Positions 1-9,222 of a DNA stretch of 64,000 nt are shown here, piece by piece. The notes under the pieces were generated by a model. It ran no database searches, was not told the DNA's origin, and saw only the letters and a list, made by a program, of their open reading frames with translations. Position 1 is the first letter of the stretch, and the number at the start of each line of letters is the position of its first letter. The translations under genes were made by a program, and so were the position numbers. The DNA comes from Adiantum capillus-veneris. Taxonomy: Eukaryota > Streptophyta > Polypodiopsida > Polypodiales > Pteridaceae. The stretch is from assembly GCA_014529385.2 (NCBI GenBank), contig CM043966.1, forward strand, positions 104,979,087-105,043,086, given 5' to 3'.

Positions 1-483
1 TACAATCTTTCTTGGTGTCATGCCAAACTGTGCTCAGACAACACCCAGTAGAAGAGAAACAGGGGGCAGCACATAAGATTCCCACCTTCAGGGAGTAATT
101 GTCAATAGGAGTAAGATTTGAACCAGAATATACGTGCACATCCCCACCAGCAGTAACCACAGCCAACTCGCCACCATGAGAAGAAAATACTATCTTTGAG
201 CATGTTTTGATGGTTGTTGGTTGATCAATGCTCAGGTTTTCCAAAGGTTCATTGCAACTTCTTATGGACTCAAGGAAAGAAGGCTCTCCTTTTTTGTTGA
301 TTGAGATGCTTTTATCAGTGGTAGACCTCCAAACTGTGGTGCTTGTTGAAGGTGATGTACTTGAATATGCCACTGGTTCAAAAAGAGGGTGTACACCTAT
401 TTGCTGCCGTGAACTTTCCCAGCGCTGGACTCTGTACCCATTCAAGGTAGGTTCTTCATCAGGAAAGGGCAAGGAATGACGCC
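1..483 (-). CDS. MED16: MED16 (Mediator subunit 16) internal exon, truncated by window edge
   Basis: The minus strand is open through the whole segment. It reads through the conserved block VQRWESS, then IVFSSHGGELAVV, VHVYSG, DNYSLKVG, AAPCFSSTGCC and TVWHD, in the order known for plant MED16/SFR6, a tail-module Mediator subunit that links transcription factors to RNA polymerase II (cold, iron and immune signalling in Arabidopsis). The exon starts after an AG at 485-484 and runs off the left edge. Its phase fits the upstream exon: a split Gly codon across the junction. The stretch between VWRSTT and IVFSS is shorter and less conserved than in Arabidopsis. No frameshift or stop is seen. Identification rests on family knowledge of the motif order, not on a search. 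Confidence 0.9.
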
Positions 484-741
484 CTAGAACCAACACTCAA
501 ATTAGACGTGGATTGCCCATACTCCACTCACAAAATTGCTTTCTCATATGCAGGCAACAAATGAATCACATGTGCATTCTGCACATCAATACACAACGCA
601 CTACACTAAAAACAAACTCCATTTTCGCATAAAAATATGAAAAATAATGCACATGTTGGTGCAAGTGATCAGCCATGCTTGAACAATGCACGACTAAAGA
701 GTTACAAAACACCTGATTTGCAATGGCTGATTAAAGCGTAC
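484..741 (-). other. MED16: MED16 intron, 258 bp
   Basis: On the minus strand the upstream exon ends ...AATGAAG and is followed by GTACGC (GT at 741-740). The downstream exon is preceded by TTCTAG (AG at 485-484). Removing this interval joins VLLLNEG to RHSLPFPDEEP in frame, matching the VVIVEGQYMSPYDPDEGP region of Arabidopsis MED16. It is AT-rich with no other feature. Confidence 0.85.
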
Positions 742-1380
742 CTTCATTTAGCAGAAGTACCAAGATCGAACCTCCTTTGGATGGATCAAAAGCAACAGCA
801 CTGACACCTGAACCCCATCCAACTGTTGTTAATATGTCATTCTCTGACGTAGTACATGCCGACAGAGAGGATACAACAGAGCATTGCAGCAATGGAGCAT
901 TCGCATCATCAATACTTGCAGGAGGCTCTTGTGATCTCATATTTGTGGACGAAGTTTGGCCCTTCAGTTCTATACCAGGAAGGTGGGTTGCACCATCTGT
1001 CGCAGCTTTCATGTCGCTTTCTAACCCCTCATGCCAACTAAGGAGAACCGCAGGCAATGAAGCGATTCCCGGCCATGATGCCAGCCGACTTGTGACTTGC
1101 TGGGCAGTTCCTTGGATAGTTGTAGATAGTGGGGCAACTTCCCAAATCACAACAGTGGACGAATTACCTATTGGAACACCTGCTATCAGCAAAGTTCCTG
1201 CCTCGCTCACTATTGCATCTGCTGAGATCAAGTCAATTCGTCCAGCTCCTAGAATCCCTCTTTTTGTGGCAAACCAATTTGTTTTTGATGTGCTTGCTAG
1301 CGGCGGCCATTGACACCAATGCAGCCTGACATATCCTGAAAGCGAAACTGAACACACACACAGAAAGTTCGGCCATCTCA
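742..1380 (-). CDS. MED16: MED16 internal exon (beta-propeller region)
   Basis: The minus-strand reading frame is open. It starts RWPNFLCVCSVSLSG, then LHWCQWPP, GAGRIDLISADAIVSEAGTL, VAGVPIGNSSTVVIWEV, SWHE, and ends TVGWGSGVSAVAFDPSKGGS. This is the order found in the WD40-like propeller of plant MED16. I place the 5' end of the exon at 1380, after a polypyrimidine tract and CTGCAG (AG at 1382-1381), because homology begins at RWPNF. The in-frame Met further upstream is intronic read-through, not a start. The next upstream exon is not recognisable up to 64000. An overlapping plus-strand ORF at 777-1313 is a shadow. Confidence 0.9.
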
Positions 1381-1529
1381 CTGCAGGCAGGGTGACACGA
1401 AAGAAGAATGTAATGAGTTTCAACTAGATTCTTCAAATAGCAATCAAAAATCATTCAATAATCAATAGACTTTCATTCAGGCTAATCTTTCCTTAATTCA
1501 CACTTCAAACGCAGGTTTACCTTGCAGAC
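1381..1529 (-). other. 3' end of the long MED16 intron (splice acceptor side)
   Basis: Reading on the minus strand, this ends in a pyrimidine-rich run and CTGCAG directly before the RWPNF codons. It is the only stretch of apparently original intron sequence before transposon DNA begins at about 1530. Confidence 0.65.
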
Positions 1530-1573
1530 ATGCCCCCCCCCCCCGCCCCCTCCTCTCTCTCTCTATGTCATGG

Positions 1574-2095
1574 CACAGCCGAATATCATCTCCAGTATCC
1601 AGGATCTCACAGTTGGGCCCAGACCGGTCGGGGTGGCAGTGGATCATGCTCTGGTGTCAATGACCATCTCCTTCCAGTTCAGTGTAGCACACAGGCCACG
1701 AGTAGTAGCCCCTACTCGCTACACATTCACACGGGAGACGGATTCTGTATACATGGACGGAATCTACAGACGCCTATGCACTGAGGACCCGGGGCGACCT
1801 CTGGAGGAGCTAACTACTATACTGACACAGACATTACATGACACCCAACCTGAGCAGAGCCGCCGATCGGGGAGCATACCTCAGAACAGCTGGTACGATG
1901 AGGAGTGCCGTCAGACTAGAGCCAGACTTTAGAGGGAGGTGCTGTTGGGGGACGTCACTCACAGACAGTCACAAATTGACTTCCGACGCTTGGTGCGGCG
2001 AAAGAAGAGGGCTTTTTTGGCTCGACTCGAGCAGGATCTATATCAGCTATTCTTGAGTCGGGACTCGCGTGAGGCGTGGCGGCTCTTTCATGAGC

Positions 2096-2126
<31 letters not shown>

Positions 2127-2986
2127 TTGCTATTTCCTCCACAGAGACATGGGGTCAGTACGCATCATCTTTGTACACAGTACCTGGACAGCCGCCCCTC
2201 CCCAACCCCCCCCGATCCATGCCCACATGCATGTGGCTTTTTCACCGCTGAGATGGTGAAGAAAGCTATTGACAGGATGAAGACTGGGAGAGCATATGAT
2301 CATGATGGCCTAGTCGCTGAGCATTTCATGCATGCCAAAGACCTACTAGCACAGCTCCTAGCAGTTATGTTTAACCGGGCCATGTGTGAGGGCCTACCGG
2401 ACACTTGGAGCCTATCTACGATCGTACCTATCTTCAAATCAAGAGACCCCATGGAGCCTCGGAATTATTGCACTATTATGATTGGGCACACACTGGCACG
2501 GTTGTATGCATCCATTCTTGAGCAACAGCTGAGTAGATGGGCAGAGAGGGAAGGAATACGTGCAACTGGGCAGGCAGGATTCAAGAGAGGCTTCTCTACT
2601 CTTGACCATATCCTAACACTCAGGGCCATCATCGAGGAAGGCAGATCTCATAGGAGACGGATCTATTGTAGCTTTGTGGACTTCCGCAAAGCTTTCGACA
2701 TGGTACCCAGAGCTAGACCGATGCGCAGATTACAGGAAATGGGAGTACCCACAAAACTCATTTGGGGGATCAGGGCATTGTATAGATCAGTAGTAGGGCA
2801 TGTACGCACCCCGGAGGGACTCTCTACACCGGTTCACTCCACTATTGGGGTGAAGCAGGGCTGCCCGCTCTCTCCTACTCTTTTCGGTATGTATGTGGAT
2901 GAGGCTTCTGACTACATTGACAGCGATGGGGATATAGGTGCTGAGTTGGCAGGGACATGCTGATGACATAGTGTTGATCTCCGAAT
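1574..2986 (+). pseudogene. LINE-A pol, first part: endonuclease end, linker and RT fingers/palm
   Basis: The frame opens with the endonuclease tail (VGPRPVG..VDHALVSMTI). The linker follows, with WYDEECRQTR and LVRRKKRAFLARLEQDL as in many LINEs. Then come the RT blocks PRNYCTIMIGHTLARLYASIL, GQAGFKRGFSTLDHIL, CSFVDFRKAFDMVPR (first catalytic Asp) and GVKQGCPLSPTLF. It is broken by a TAG near 1930, by a 28-nt C run at 2099-2126 that shifts the frame, and by hAT-C inserted just where the YADD motif should be read. It was a replicase for target-primed reverse transcription and is now non-functional. Confidence 0.85.
2099..2126 (+). repeat. Poly-C run (28 nt) inside LINE-A coding region
   Basis: 28 uninterrupted C residues follow the HEQS codons of the linker. 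In-frame C codons would give polyproline, so this is an expansion in former coding DNA. Length is uncertain because homopolymers are easily mis-sequenced. Confidence 0.9.
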
Positions 2987-3442
2987 CAGAGTTACCGGGG
3001 AACGTCCCCTAGCCCCCGTTCCGGCGTTCCGGGGGGCAGTTCCCTTCCCGAACGTTCCGAAACGTCCCGGAACGTCTGACGTTCCGGGTGGCCAGTAGAA
3101 ACCGGAACGGCCGTTCCGGTACGCCCCAGAAACGTTCCGGAATGCCCCTGGAACGGCCAACGGCTACAAACAAATTTGGCAAAAATTGAAAAAATTGAAG
3201 TAAATGTTTGGGCTTCTTTTTGAAGTGTGCAAGGCCTCAAGGACTCATAAAATGCACCCCCCTCCCCCTTTCTCTCCACAAGCTAATCCTCAAGGCTCAA
3301 GCTCTCTCCCTCTCACACTCTCAAGATCTCTTCCTCTCAAGACTCACTCTCTCAAGGCTCAAGGCTTCAAGCCTTCAAGCTCTCTTCCTCTCCCTCCCAC
3401 TCTCTCAAATCTCTACCTCTCCCTCTCACTCTCTCGAGTCTC

Positions 3443-3489
<47 letters not shown>

Positions 3490-3711
3490 CTAGTCATAGC
3501 AAGGTTGAATGGTCTTCAAAACGAGTTTTTTGTGAGTATTAGAGTCAAAGCACTCTAATACTCCTTGTATTTGAACACAAGGAGCTAAAAAATGCACTAT
3601 TTGGGTGTTTTTTATACCTCCCGTTCCGCGCCGTTCCCATTCCGGACCCCTAGCCGTTCCCCCGTTCCACGGGGATCTCGTCGCCGTTCCCGTTCCGCGT
3701 TCCGGGTAACT
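2987..3711. mobile_element. hAT-C, non-autonomous hAT derivative (about 725 bp)
   Basis: The left end is CAGAGTTACCGGGGAACG and the right end reads ...CGTTCCGGGTAACT, an imperfect terminal inverted repeat matching hAT-A (14442-17758). Both subterminal regions are packed with GTTCCG/CGGAAC. The right 220 bp closely follows the hAT-A right end (AATGGTCTTC..., ATTAGAGTCAAAG, TATTTGGGTG), so this is an internally deleted relative without transposase. A TC microsatellite lies at 3446-3484. Flanks are a 30-bp direct repeat (2957-2986 and 3712-3741), not a simple 8-bp TSD. Confidence 0.8.
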
Positions 3712-5259
3712 ATGCTGATGACATAGTGTTGATCTCCGAATCCCCAGAGGGAATGCAACATCAATTGGATGCTTTGCACACGTTTGCACACGAAAGTGGT
3801 TTGTCTGTCAACCTGGGTAAAACCAAGGTTATGGTGTTTAACACCACCCCACAGTGGATCAGGAGGTCAGCACCTACATTCACATACGGCCAGGAGACTG
3901 TTGAGTACACAGACGCTTACACTTACGTTGGAGTGGTTTTTAGCGGACCTACATTCTCACTCAAAAGAGCAGCAGAGACCAGACTTACTAGAGCCCACGC
4001 AGCATTGGGTAGATTGGAGAGGATGTGTTCGCAGGTTCAGTTTCAGGAGCCCCGGACGAAGCTCTGGCTCTTTGACACCTTGGTGGCTTCAGCACTGCTC
4101 TATGGAACCGAGATATGGGGAGCTTCACTAGATCACCACGGGAGGCCGGGTCGCTCTGACGGATGGGGGAACAATGAGAAACCTCTCGTCTCTATGATCT
4201 CGCGGCTCATTAGAGCCAAGGCATCAGTACCATGTGCCATTATCCGAGCAGAGCTAGCGCCCCCCCACTTGTGGTGGAGGCGCTCACCAAATCAGTCTCC
4301 TTCATAAACCGCACAGATATGCTCGCATAGCACTTGAATCCTCTCGACAGTTAGCCATACAAGGAGATACAACATGCTGGTATGGGGAGATGACATCATG
4401 GTTTCAGGCACATGGGTTTAGCATAGACAGGCTACCACCATTCCATTACTCATTGGATGCACCATCTCTCTCTCTTACACAGTCAGAGATCACCAAGCTC
4501 ATCCGCCAGGACCTAACCCAGCTAGACACCAGGAGGACATGGATACAACCAGCACAGGAATTGGACACGAAGATGGCTTTCTACAAAGACCACCTTCTCC
4601 AGCTTACGGAAGATGGTTTTGTGGCGAGACCCAGATACATGGATACCCACTTGTCTCATGGGATACGATGTGCTATTGGCCAGTTACGCACATCTTCTCA
4701 CCAGTTGCGGATTGAGACTGGGAGGTACAACGGAGTACCAGCAAAGGACAGGACGTGCCCCTTGTGTAACACGGAACCTGAGACAGAGCTACACTATACA
4801 TGCCGCTGCCCTGTCTACTACGAGATACGAGGTCGCTTCCACTGCCTGTTCAGAGAGGGTTTTGGACCACTCTCAAGAGTCATGGGATACGAAGATCAGA
4901 GATGTCTGAGTTTGTTCTTACTCGAGCTGCGCAGACACAGAGATAGCCTGATGAATGGCGAGGCTAGCCAGTCTCAAAGAGGGATCACAGACTTCTTCAA
5001 AGTAGACACGGGACAGCCGCAAGAGCCACTCCCACAACAGAGCTCCCCCTTGTCTCACACCAGAGGCACACTGATTGACCGAGTGATTGAACTAGGGAAA
5101 TCCAAACGCCCACGACTGCGAAGAACTACACAGCATCGACGGGTTCTACGACAGAAAATTCGGAGCACACTGGCCAGGCATGCACGACGCCCGGTCAAAC
5201 TTCTAACCATGGAGGAAATTGATGAGATTCGCCAACGACCGATGCTAGATCTCTTGTGA
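3712..5259 (+). pseudogene. LINE-A pol, second part: RT palm (YADD), thumb, C-terminal zinc finger
   Basis: The sequence resumes at ATGCTGATGAC (ADD of YADD), then IVLISESPEGMQ, SGLSVNLGKTKVMVFNTTPQW, YTYVGVVFSG, LWLFDTLVASALLYG. A break near 4260-4390 separates a second open part (4390-5259) with TSWFQAHGFS, SHGIRCAIGQLRTSSHQLRIETGRY, the zinc-binding CPLCNTEPETELHYTCRC, and a basic tail ending MEEIDEIRQRPMLDLL then TGA. The same C-terminal end is seen in copies at 34.9, 27.8 and 31.7 kb, which confirms the true 3' end of the ORF. Confidence 0.85.
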
Positions 5260-5466
5260 TTCAGCCATCCCAACAAGCCGCCCAAATTTTTCTGCTTAGT
5301 TTTATGCTTGGCTCACATCGACCAACTTAGGACCCCATAGTGGATATCTTTGTTTTGTACTGTTGTTAGGTTATTTTGTTACTCTGACTTTGTATCAGAT
5401 CCACCACATTGTAACTTTCTGGTCTCATAGGTCACTATGGCCTTTTGAAGACGTTAATATAACATT

Positions 5467-5790
<324 letters not shown>

Positions 5791-5827
5791 CTCCAGGTTC
5801 TTTGTACTTAGTTGTATAGAGATGATC

Positions 5828-5830
<3 letters not shown>

Positions 5831-5872
<42 letters not shown>

Positions 5873-7260
5873 TTTTTAACATCTATGTGAGGCCGAAGTC
5901 GGCCTATGAGACATATCAAGTATGCGTGTTGTATATCCTCCATCTATTGGAAAAGACAAAAACAATCTGAACCGGTACCTAATTTATTTAAAAAACCTGG
6001 TGTATGATGGGATCTATTGGGGGGGGGGATGGAGCTCTAGTACTAGGGATATGTGCATGTCTACATGCTTAGGGTAGTACAAGCATGCAGATGCATCTAG
6101 CTAGCTAGCTTGCTCCATCGTGTGCTAATAGGGGGGTGTAGAATGTGGTACAGGGGGGGACGATCGGGAGCAAGTGCTGCTCGAATGAATGTCGCTGGGT
6201 CAGCCATCATATTATGGGCTCATCTCTCCTCGGTAGCTCGATGCTCTCGGGTCTAGATCTCCTTGATCTGTCTGCGGTGGAGTCGTGAGGCCTAGCATAT
6301 GGTACCGTGCAAGCTTAGTCTGGTCCGGGAGTAGAGGGGGGGTGGTCGTCTGGAAAAAACCTGTAAGTTGTGACCATCTCCCTCCCACATGTGTTTCTGT
6401 AGGTGGCTGCAGCAATATATCTTTGTGCCTATGTATCTCTAGCAAGTAGCTCCCTAACTGTCTCTGATTTCTACAGTGCATGATCTTGCGGAGGGTAGGC
6501 TGCCCCCCGAATAGTGACTCGTATCTGCCTCTAATATCATCATAAGCTCTGCATCTGCAAAAAACAAAATGCTTCTCACTCTCCACCTCCTCTTTGCAAA
6601 CTCCATCGACACTTTGCTCTCTGGGAATGTCATGAGCTCACCCGCCATCGATCTCTAGTCTGTGTGATGCTACTCTGCGCTGATCGATCGCCACCCATGA
6701 GCTGTTTGGCATGTTGATGTCCATATAGCGTGGTCGCTATATGAATCCGCCCTAAGTATGGTAAGGAAATGATCTCTGTCGTGTGACATCTTTCGCTGAA
6801 GGGGAGATGTGATCCAAGTCTACCTGATATATAGCTGCCAGAGATCTTGTCAGAGCACTATGTTTCTCTCACTACATGAGAGATGAACTAGGGGTGAGTC
6901 GGGGTCATACTGAAAAGGTGGGCCATGTGCTCCGAACCATGCTCTAACCTGTCTGTACCATGCCTTGTCATACCGAGACACTGCTATCTGTATAGCTGAC
7001 TCAAATGCTCGTCGGGTGAGTCTGTCAGAGCAGGGAGCTCTCTCACCCTTTGGATAAAGCAAACCGTTTGGAAGAGTGCCTCCACTACCACGGTTTGCCC
7101 TAATGATGTCCTGTGGCACCGTGTGCATGCCTCGAAACAAGCATAAGATCATATAGAGGTGTCTGTGGTGGGGAGTAATGCCACTGCATGTCGCCTCTGA
7201 CAATGTCAATAGACAAAGATCTTGTATTATACAATATTGACAATCTTTTGTGATCATCTT
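5831..7260 (-). mobile_element. LINE-A copy 2, degenerate 3' part
   Basis: Read on the minus strand, it contains VRAWFGAHGPPFQYDPDSP (compare TSWFQAHGF..LPPFHYSLDAP in copy 1), then the zinc-finger end FCRCRAYDDIRGRYESLF and GSYLLEIHRHKD. It finishes with a 3'UTR ending GTCTCATAGGCC...ATGTTAAAAATCC and a 39-bp GA/CT tract (5831-5869). Many stops and indels. The 5' limit near 7260 is approximate. Confidence 0.75.
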
Positions 7261-7566
7261 AACTATTGATTGTAATTGTTTTTTCTTGGCGAATCTAGCC
7301 CCCGCTCCAAGCAAGGCATTAATCCTTTCTATGTGCAAGTATGCTTGTGATACGCAAGAGTTACAGCCACAAGCACCTCTATTGGGCTAGCTAGGTGCGA
7401 GTGTGCATTATCTTTGTTCTGACCCACTACATGGGTCCACCATAACCTCTAACTACTCATTAGTGGCCAGCTTAGAACACTATTCTAGCTATCCTTCAAA
7501 GAGGAAAACAATTTTCAAATGCAAAAATAAGCATTATTAGAAAAAGGCATGTGGTCTAATTGCATT
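7261..7566. other. No recognisable feature
   Basis: AT-rich sequence without open frame, repeat or terminus, between the degenerate LINE-A copy and the solo LTR. The last five bases (GCATT) are the left TSD of that LTR. Confidence 0.6.
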
Positions 7567-8027
7567 TGTCACAAAGTGATGACGTGGCGGACAGCAGAAA
7601 CCCTAATTTCCGGAAGTCGCGAATCTTGCTTTTTCTCCATGCCATGAGAAAGAGAGAGAACTTGCTTTTTTTTAAAAAAAAGAGACTCTCTAAGAGAGAG
7701 AGAACTGATGCTTTTTATTTTTAAAAGCTTTTGGGGCTCTGCTTTTGGGCATCCCTTGTAACCTTTAAATTAGTGGTGAGGGCCTCACTTCTCAGAGCAT
7801 ATGGACGCAGAGTCTGAGAGTGAAACCCTAACCGCTCTCTTGTACTTTGATGATTGATTAATACAAAAAGAAATACCGAAAGGGGCGCTAGTCTTTGGGG
7901 CCAATATCTCTAGGCACGGAACTCCACCGGGCCAGTGCAAATCTATTGTGATCTGTGAATTGTTTTGAAGTGGTTATTTGGTGCTGTCGCGGTTGATTCT
8001 TGAGTTGGAGTGTCCAAGTCTGTTACA
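7567..8027 (+). mobile_element. Solo LTR (LTR-S family) with 5-bp TSD
   Basis: It begins TGTCACAAAGTGATGACGTG and ends GTCTGTTACA (TG...CA). It is flanked by the 5-bp duplication GCATT at 7562-7566 and 8028-8032. A second copy with its own TSD lies inverted at 60341-60968, and a looser relative lies at 29152-29699. All share an internal AAATACCGAAAGGGGC-type block. No internal region is attached, so this is what remains after LTR-LTR recombination. The copies differ in length (461 and 628 bp). Confidence 0.88.
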
Positions 8028-8119
8028 GCATTGAATACGTTTATCTCTCCGTAAGCATCTTGAATTGATGTTCTAAAGCTAGAATCATGTTGTACTCGAA
8101 AAGCAGATAAGAATGAAGG

Positions 8120-8163
8120 TTCTAGAAGCTTCTAGAAGATTCTGGGGGGAGGATTCTAGAAGG
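8120..8163 (+). promoter_or_regulatory. Clustered heat-shock elements (HSF-binding sites)
   Basis: Five alternating units (TTC, GAA, TTC, GAA, TTC), each separated by exactly two bases, occupy 8120-8143: TTCTAGAAGCTTCTAGAAG and then ATTC. A further TTCTAGAAGG lies at 8154-8163. This satisfies the nGAAnnTTCn rule for heat-shock-factor trimers with no mismatch over five units. A TATA box follows 190 bp downstream. Function is inferred. The spacing favours a promoter, possibly an LTR promoter. Confidence 0.7.
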
Positions 8164-8330
8164 ACAAGTGGAAGGACACTTGCTGCAAAGCTTCCAGGAC
8201 TTGGGACACTCGTCCACTCGTTTTGACCATTGAAAGAACACTAGTTGCAAAGTTTTTCAATAGCTTGGACATGTGTCCACCTTTTTTGACATGTGATTGG
8301 ACACTTGTCACAAGGCTTCTCTTTTCTCTT
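8164..8330 (+). repeat. Degenerate tandem repeat between HSEs and TATA box
   Basis: Two to three imperfect units of roughly 65 bp contain GGACACTTGCTGCAAAGCTT, then a TTGG/GGACA..GTCCAC block and TTTTGAC. The third unit is only partial. Such reiterated modules are common in LTR enhancers. Confidence 0.5.
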
Positions 8331-8352
8331 TTTTTCTTAACGTTACTTCACC

Positions 8353-8360
8353 TATAAATA
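8353..8360 (+). promoter_or_regulatory. TATA box (TATAAATA)
   Basis: CCTATAAATACAATCC is a canonical plant TATA context, 190 bp downstream of the HSE cluster on the same strand. No intact ORF follows: a CT tract and SINE fragment begin 135 bp further on. Confidence 0.5.
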
Positions 8361-8492
8361 CAATCCTTTTTCCCTCACTTGAGCATGATCCCCCTTGCTG
8401 AATTGTCTGCCAACATCATCCCAAGAATCCAATACACCACCCCCTACCATTTCCCACTACATCTCCTTTCCCTCTTTCTTGAAGGAACCCAT

Positions 8493-8495
<3 letters not shown>

Positions 8496-8554
<59 letters not shown>
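8496..8554 (+). repeat. (CT)n microsatellite
   Basis: A CT run of about 59 bp, immediately before the SINE fragment. In other SINE copies the same position has only CCCTCTC, so this looks like expansion of a short pyrimidine seed. Confidence 0.95.
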
Positions 8555-8557
<3 letters not shown>

Positions 8558-8665
8558 TAACAGGTCATGAGTTCAACTTTCCTCGTCGGATAGATCTTTA
8601 AGGTCTCTTGGGATAGTTTCCTACGACGTAAAAACAATCTTCTTCTCCGGTGTGTATGTGCCAGC
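8555..8665 (+). mobile_element. tRNA-derived SINE, 5'-truncated copy
   Basis: It contains the B-box-like GTTCAACTT at 8571-8579. This is followed by the family body: GGATAGATCTTTAAGGTC, TCTTGGGATAGTTTCCTACG, then an AC/TTCTTCTC tail. The same body occurs twice at 50455-50790 with both Pol III boxes. Confidence 0.7.
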
Positions 8666-8689
8666 ATGCATTCCAAATCCTGGCTTAGT

Positions 8690-9130
8690 CATGTCCCATA
8701 AGTCTTTGAATGGAGTCAGACTTCTGGTTTAAAGCATAGTCTTGAATCTCTTTAGCAAACCACAGCAAAACCGCTCAATCTGGTCTTTCAAACTAGTCTT
8801 CCGAAACGAAGACACTGGCAAACAAGTATCCCAAAATCTCTGGCAGTAGTCATCCAATGTATCTTTCTCAATCATTTTCAAGCAATGCCAAGTCGTGATG
8901 ACATATTCATCTGCACCGTTCCTTTCAAGTAAGATGCCGCCTGTCGCTCCTTGGAATATTCTGAGAACCGCTCTCCAAAGAAGGCGACGTCAAACTGCTG
9001 TACAAACTCAAGGGCTCAATGGGTGTCCTGGTAGCCTGAAAATAAAAAAATGTATGAAACCTAACGGCTTGATTCCCTTCCTTGAACTCCTTGGTTTTCG
9101 TGTTGATCTAGTCATTGTCAAAAAAAAGGA
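8690..9130 (-). pseudogene. Gypsy gag fragment
   Basis: On the minus strand, pieces in different frames read QQFDVAFFGERFSEYSKER, then KMIEKDTLDDYCQRFWDTCL and SLKDQIERFCCGLLKRF. This is the retrotransposon gag pattern (...YCQRFWD...EQIE.FCCGL). Frameshifts are present. It lies 3' of the integrase of the neighbouring pol on the same strand, the reverse of normal gag-pol order, so it is probably a separate or rearranged element. Confidence 0.5.
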
Positions 9131-9222
9131 CGAGCTCTCCTCCTCTGAACTGCTAGGTGGCCTTCCATGCCTTCTAGACTTTTCTCAAAAATCTGCTTCA
9201 AACAAAATCTTGTCTTAGGTGC

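Noticed and set aside
777-1313. 178-codon plus-strand ORF
   Set aside because: It is the antisense shadow of the MED16 exon; conservation and splice sites support the minus strand only.
8120-8360. HSE/TATA region as the MED16 promoter
   Set aside because: It lies on the opposite strand, upstream only of a middle exon, and among transposons.
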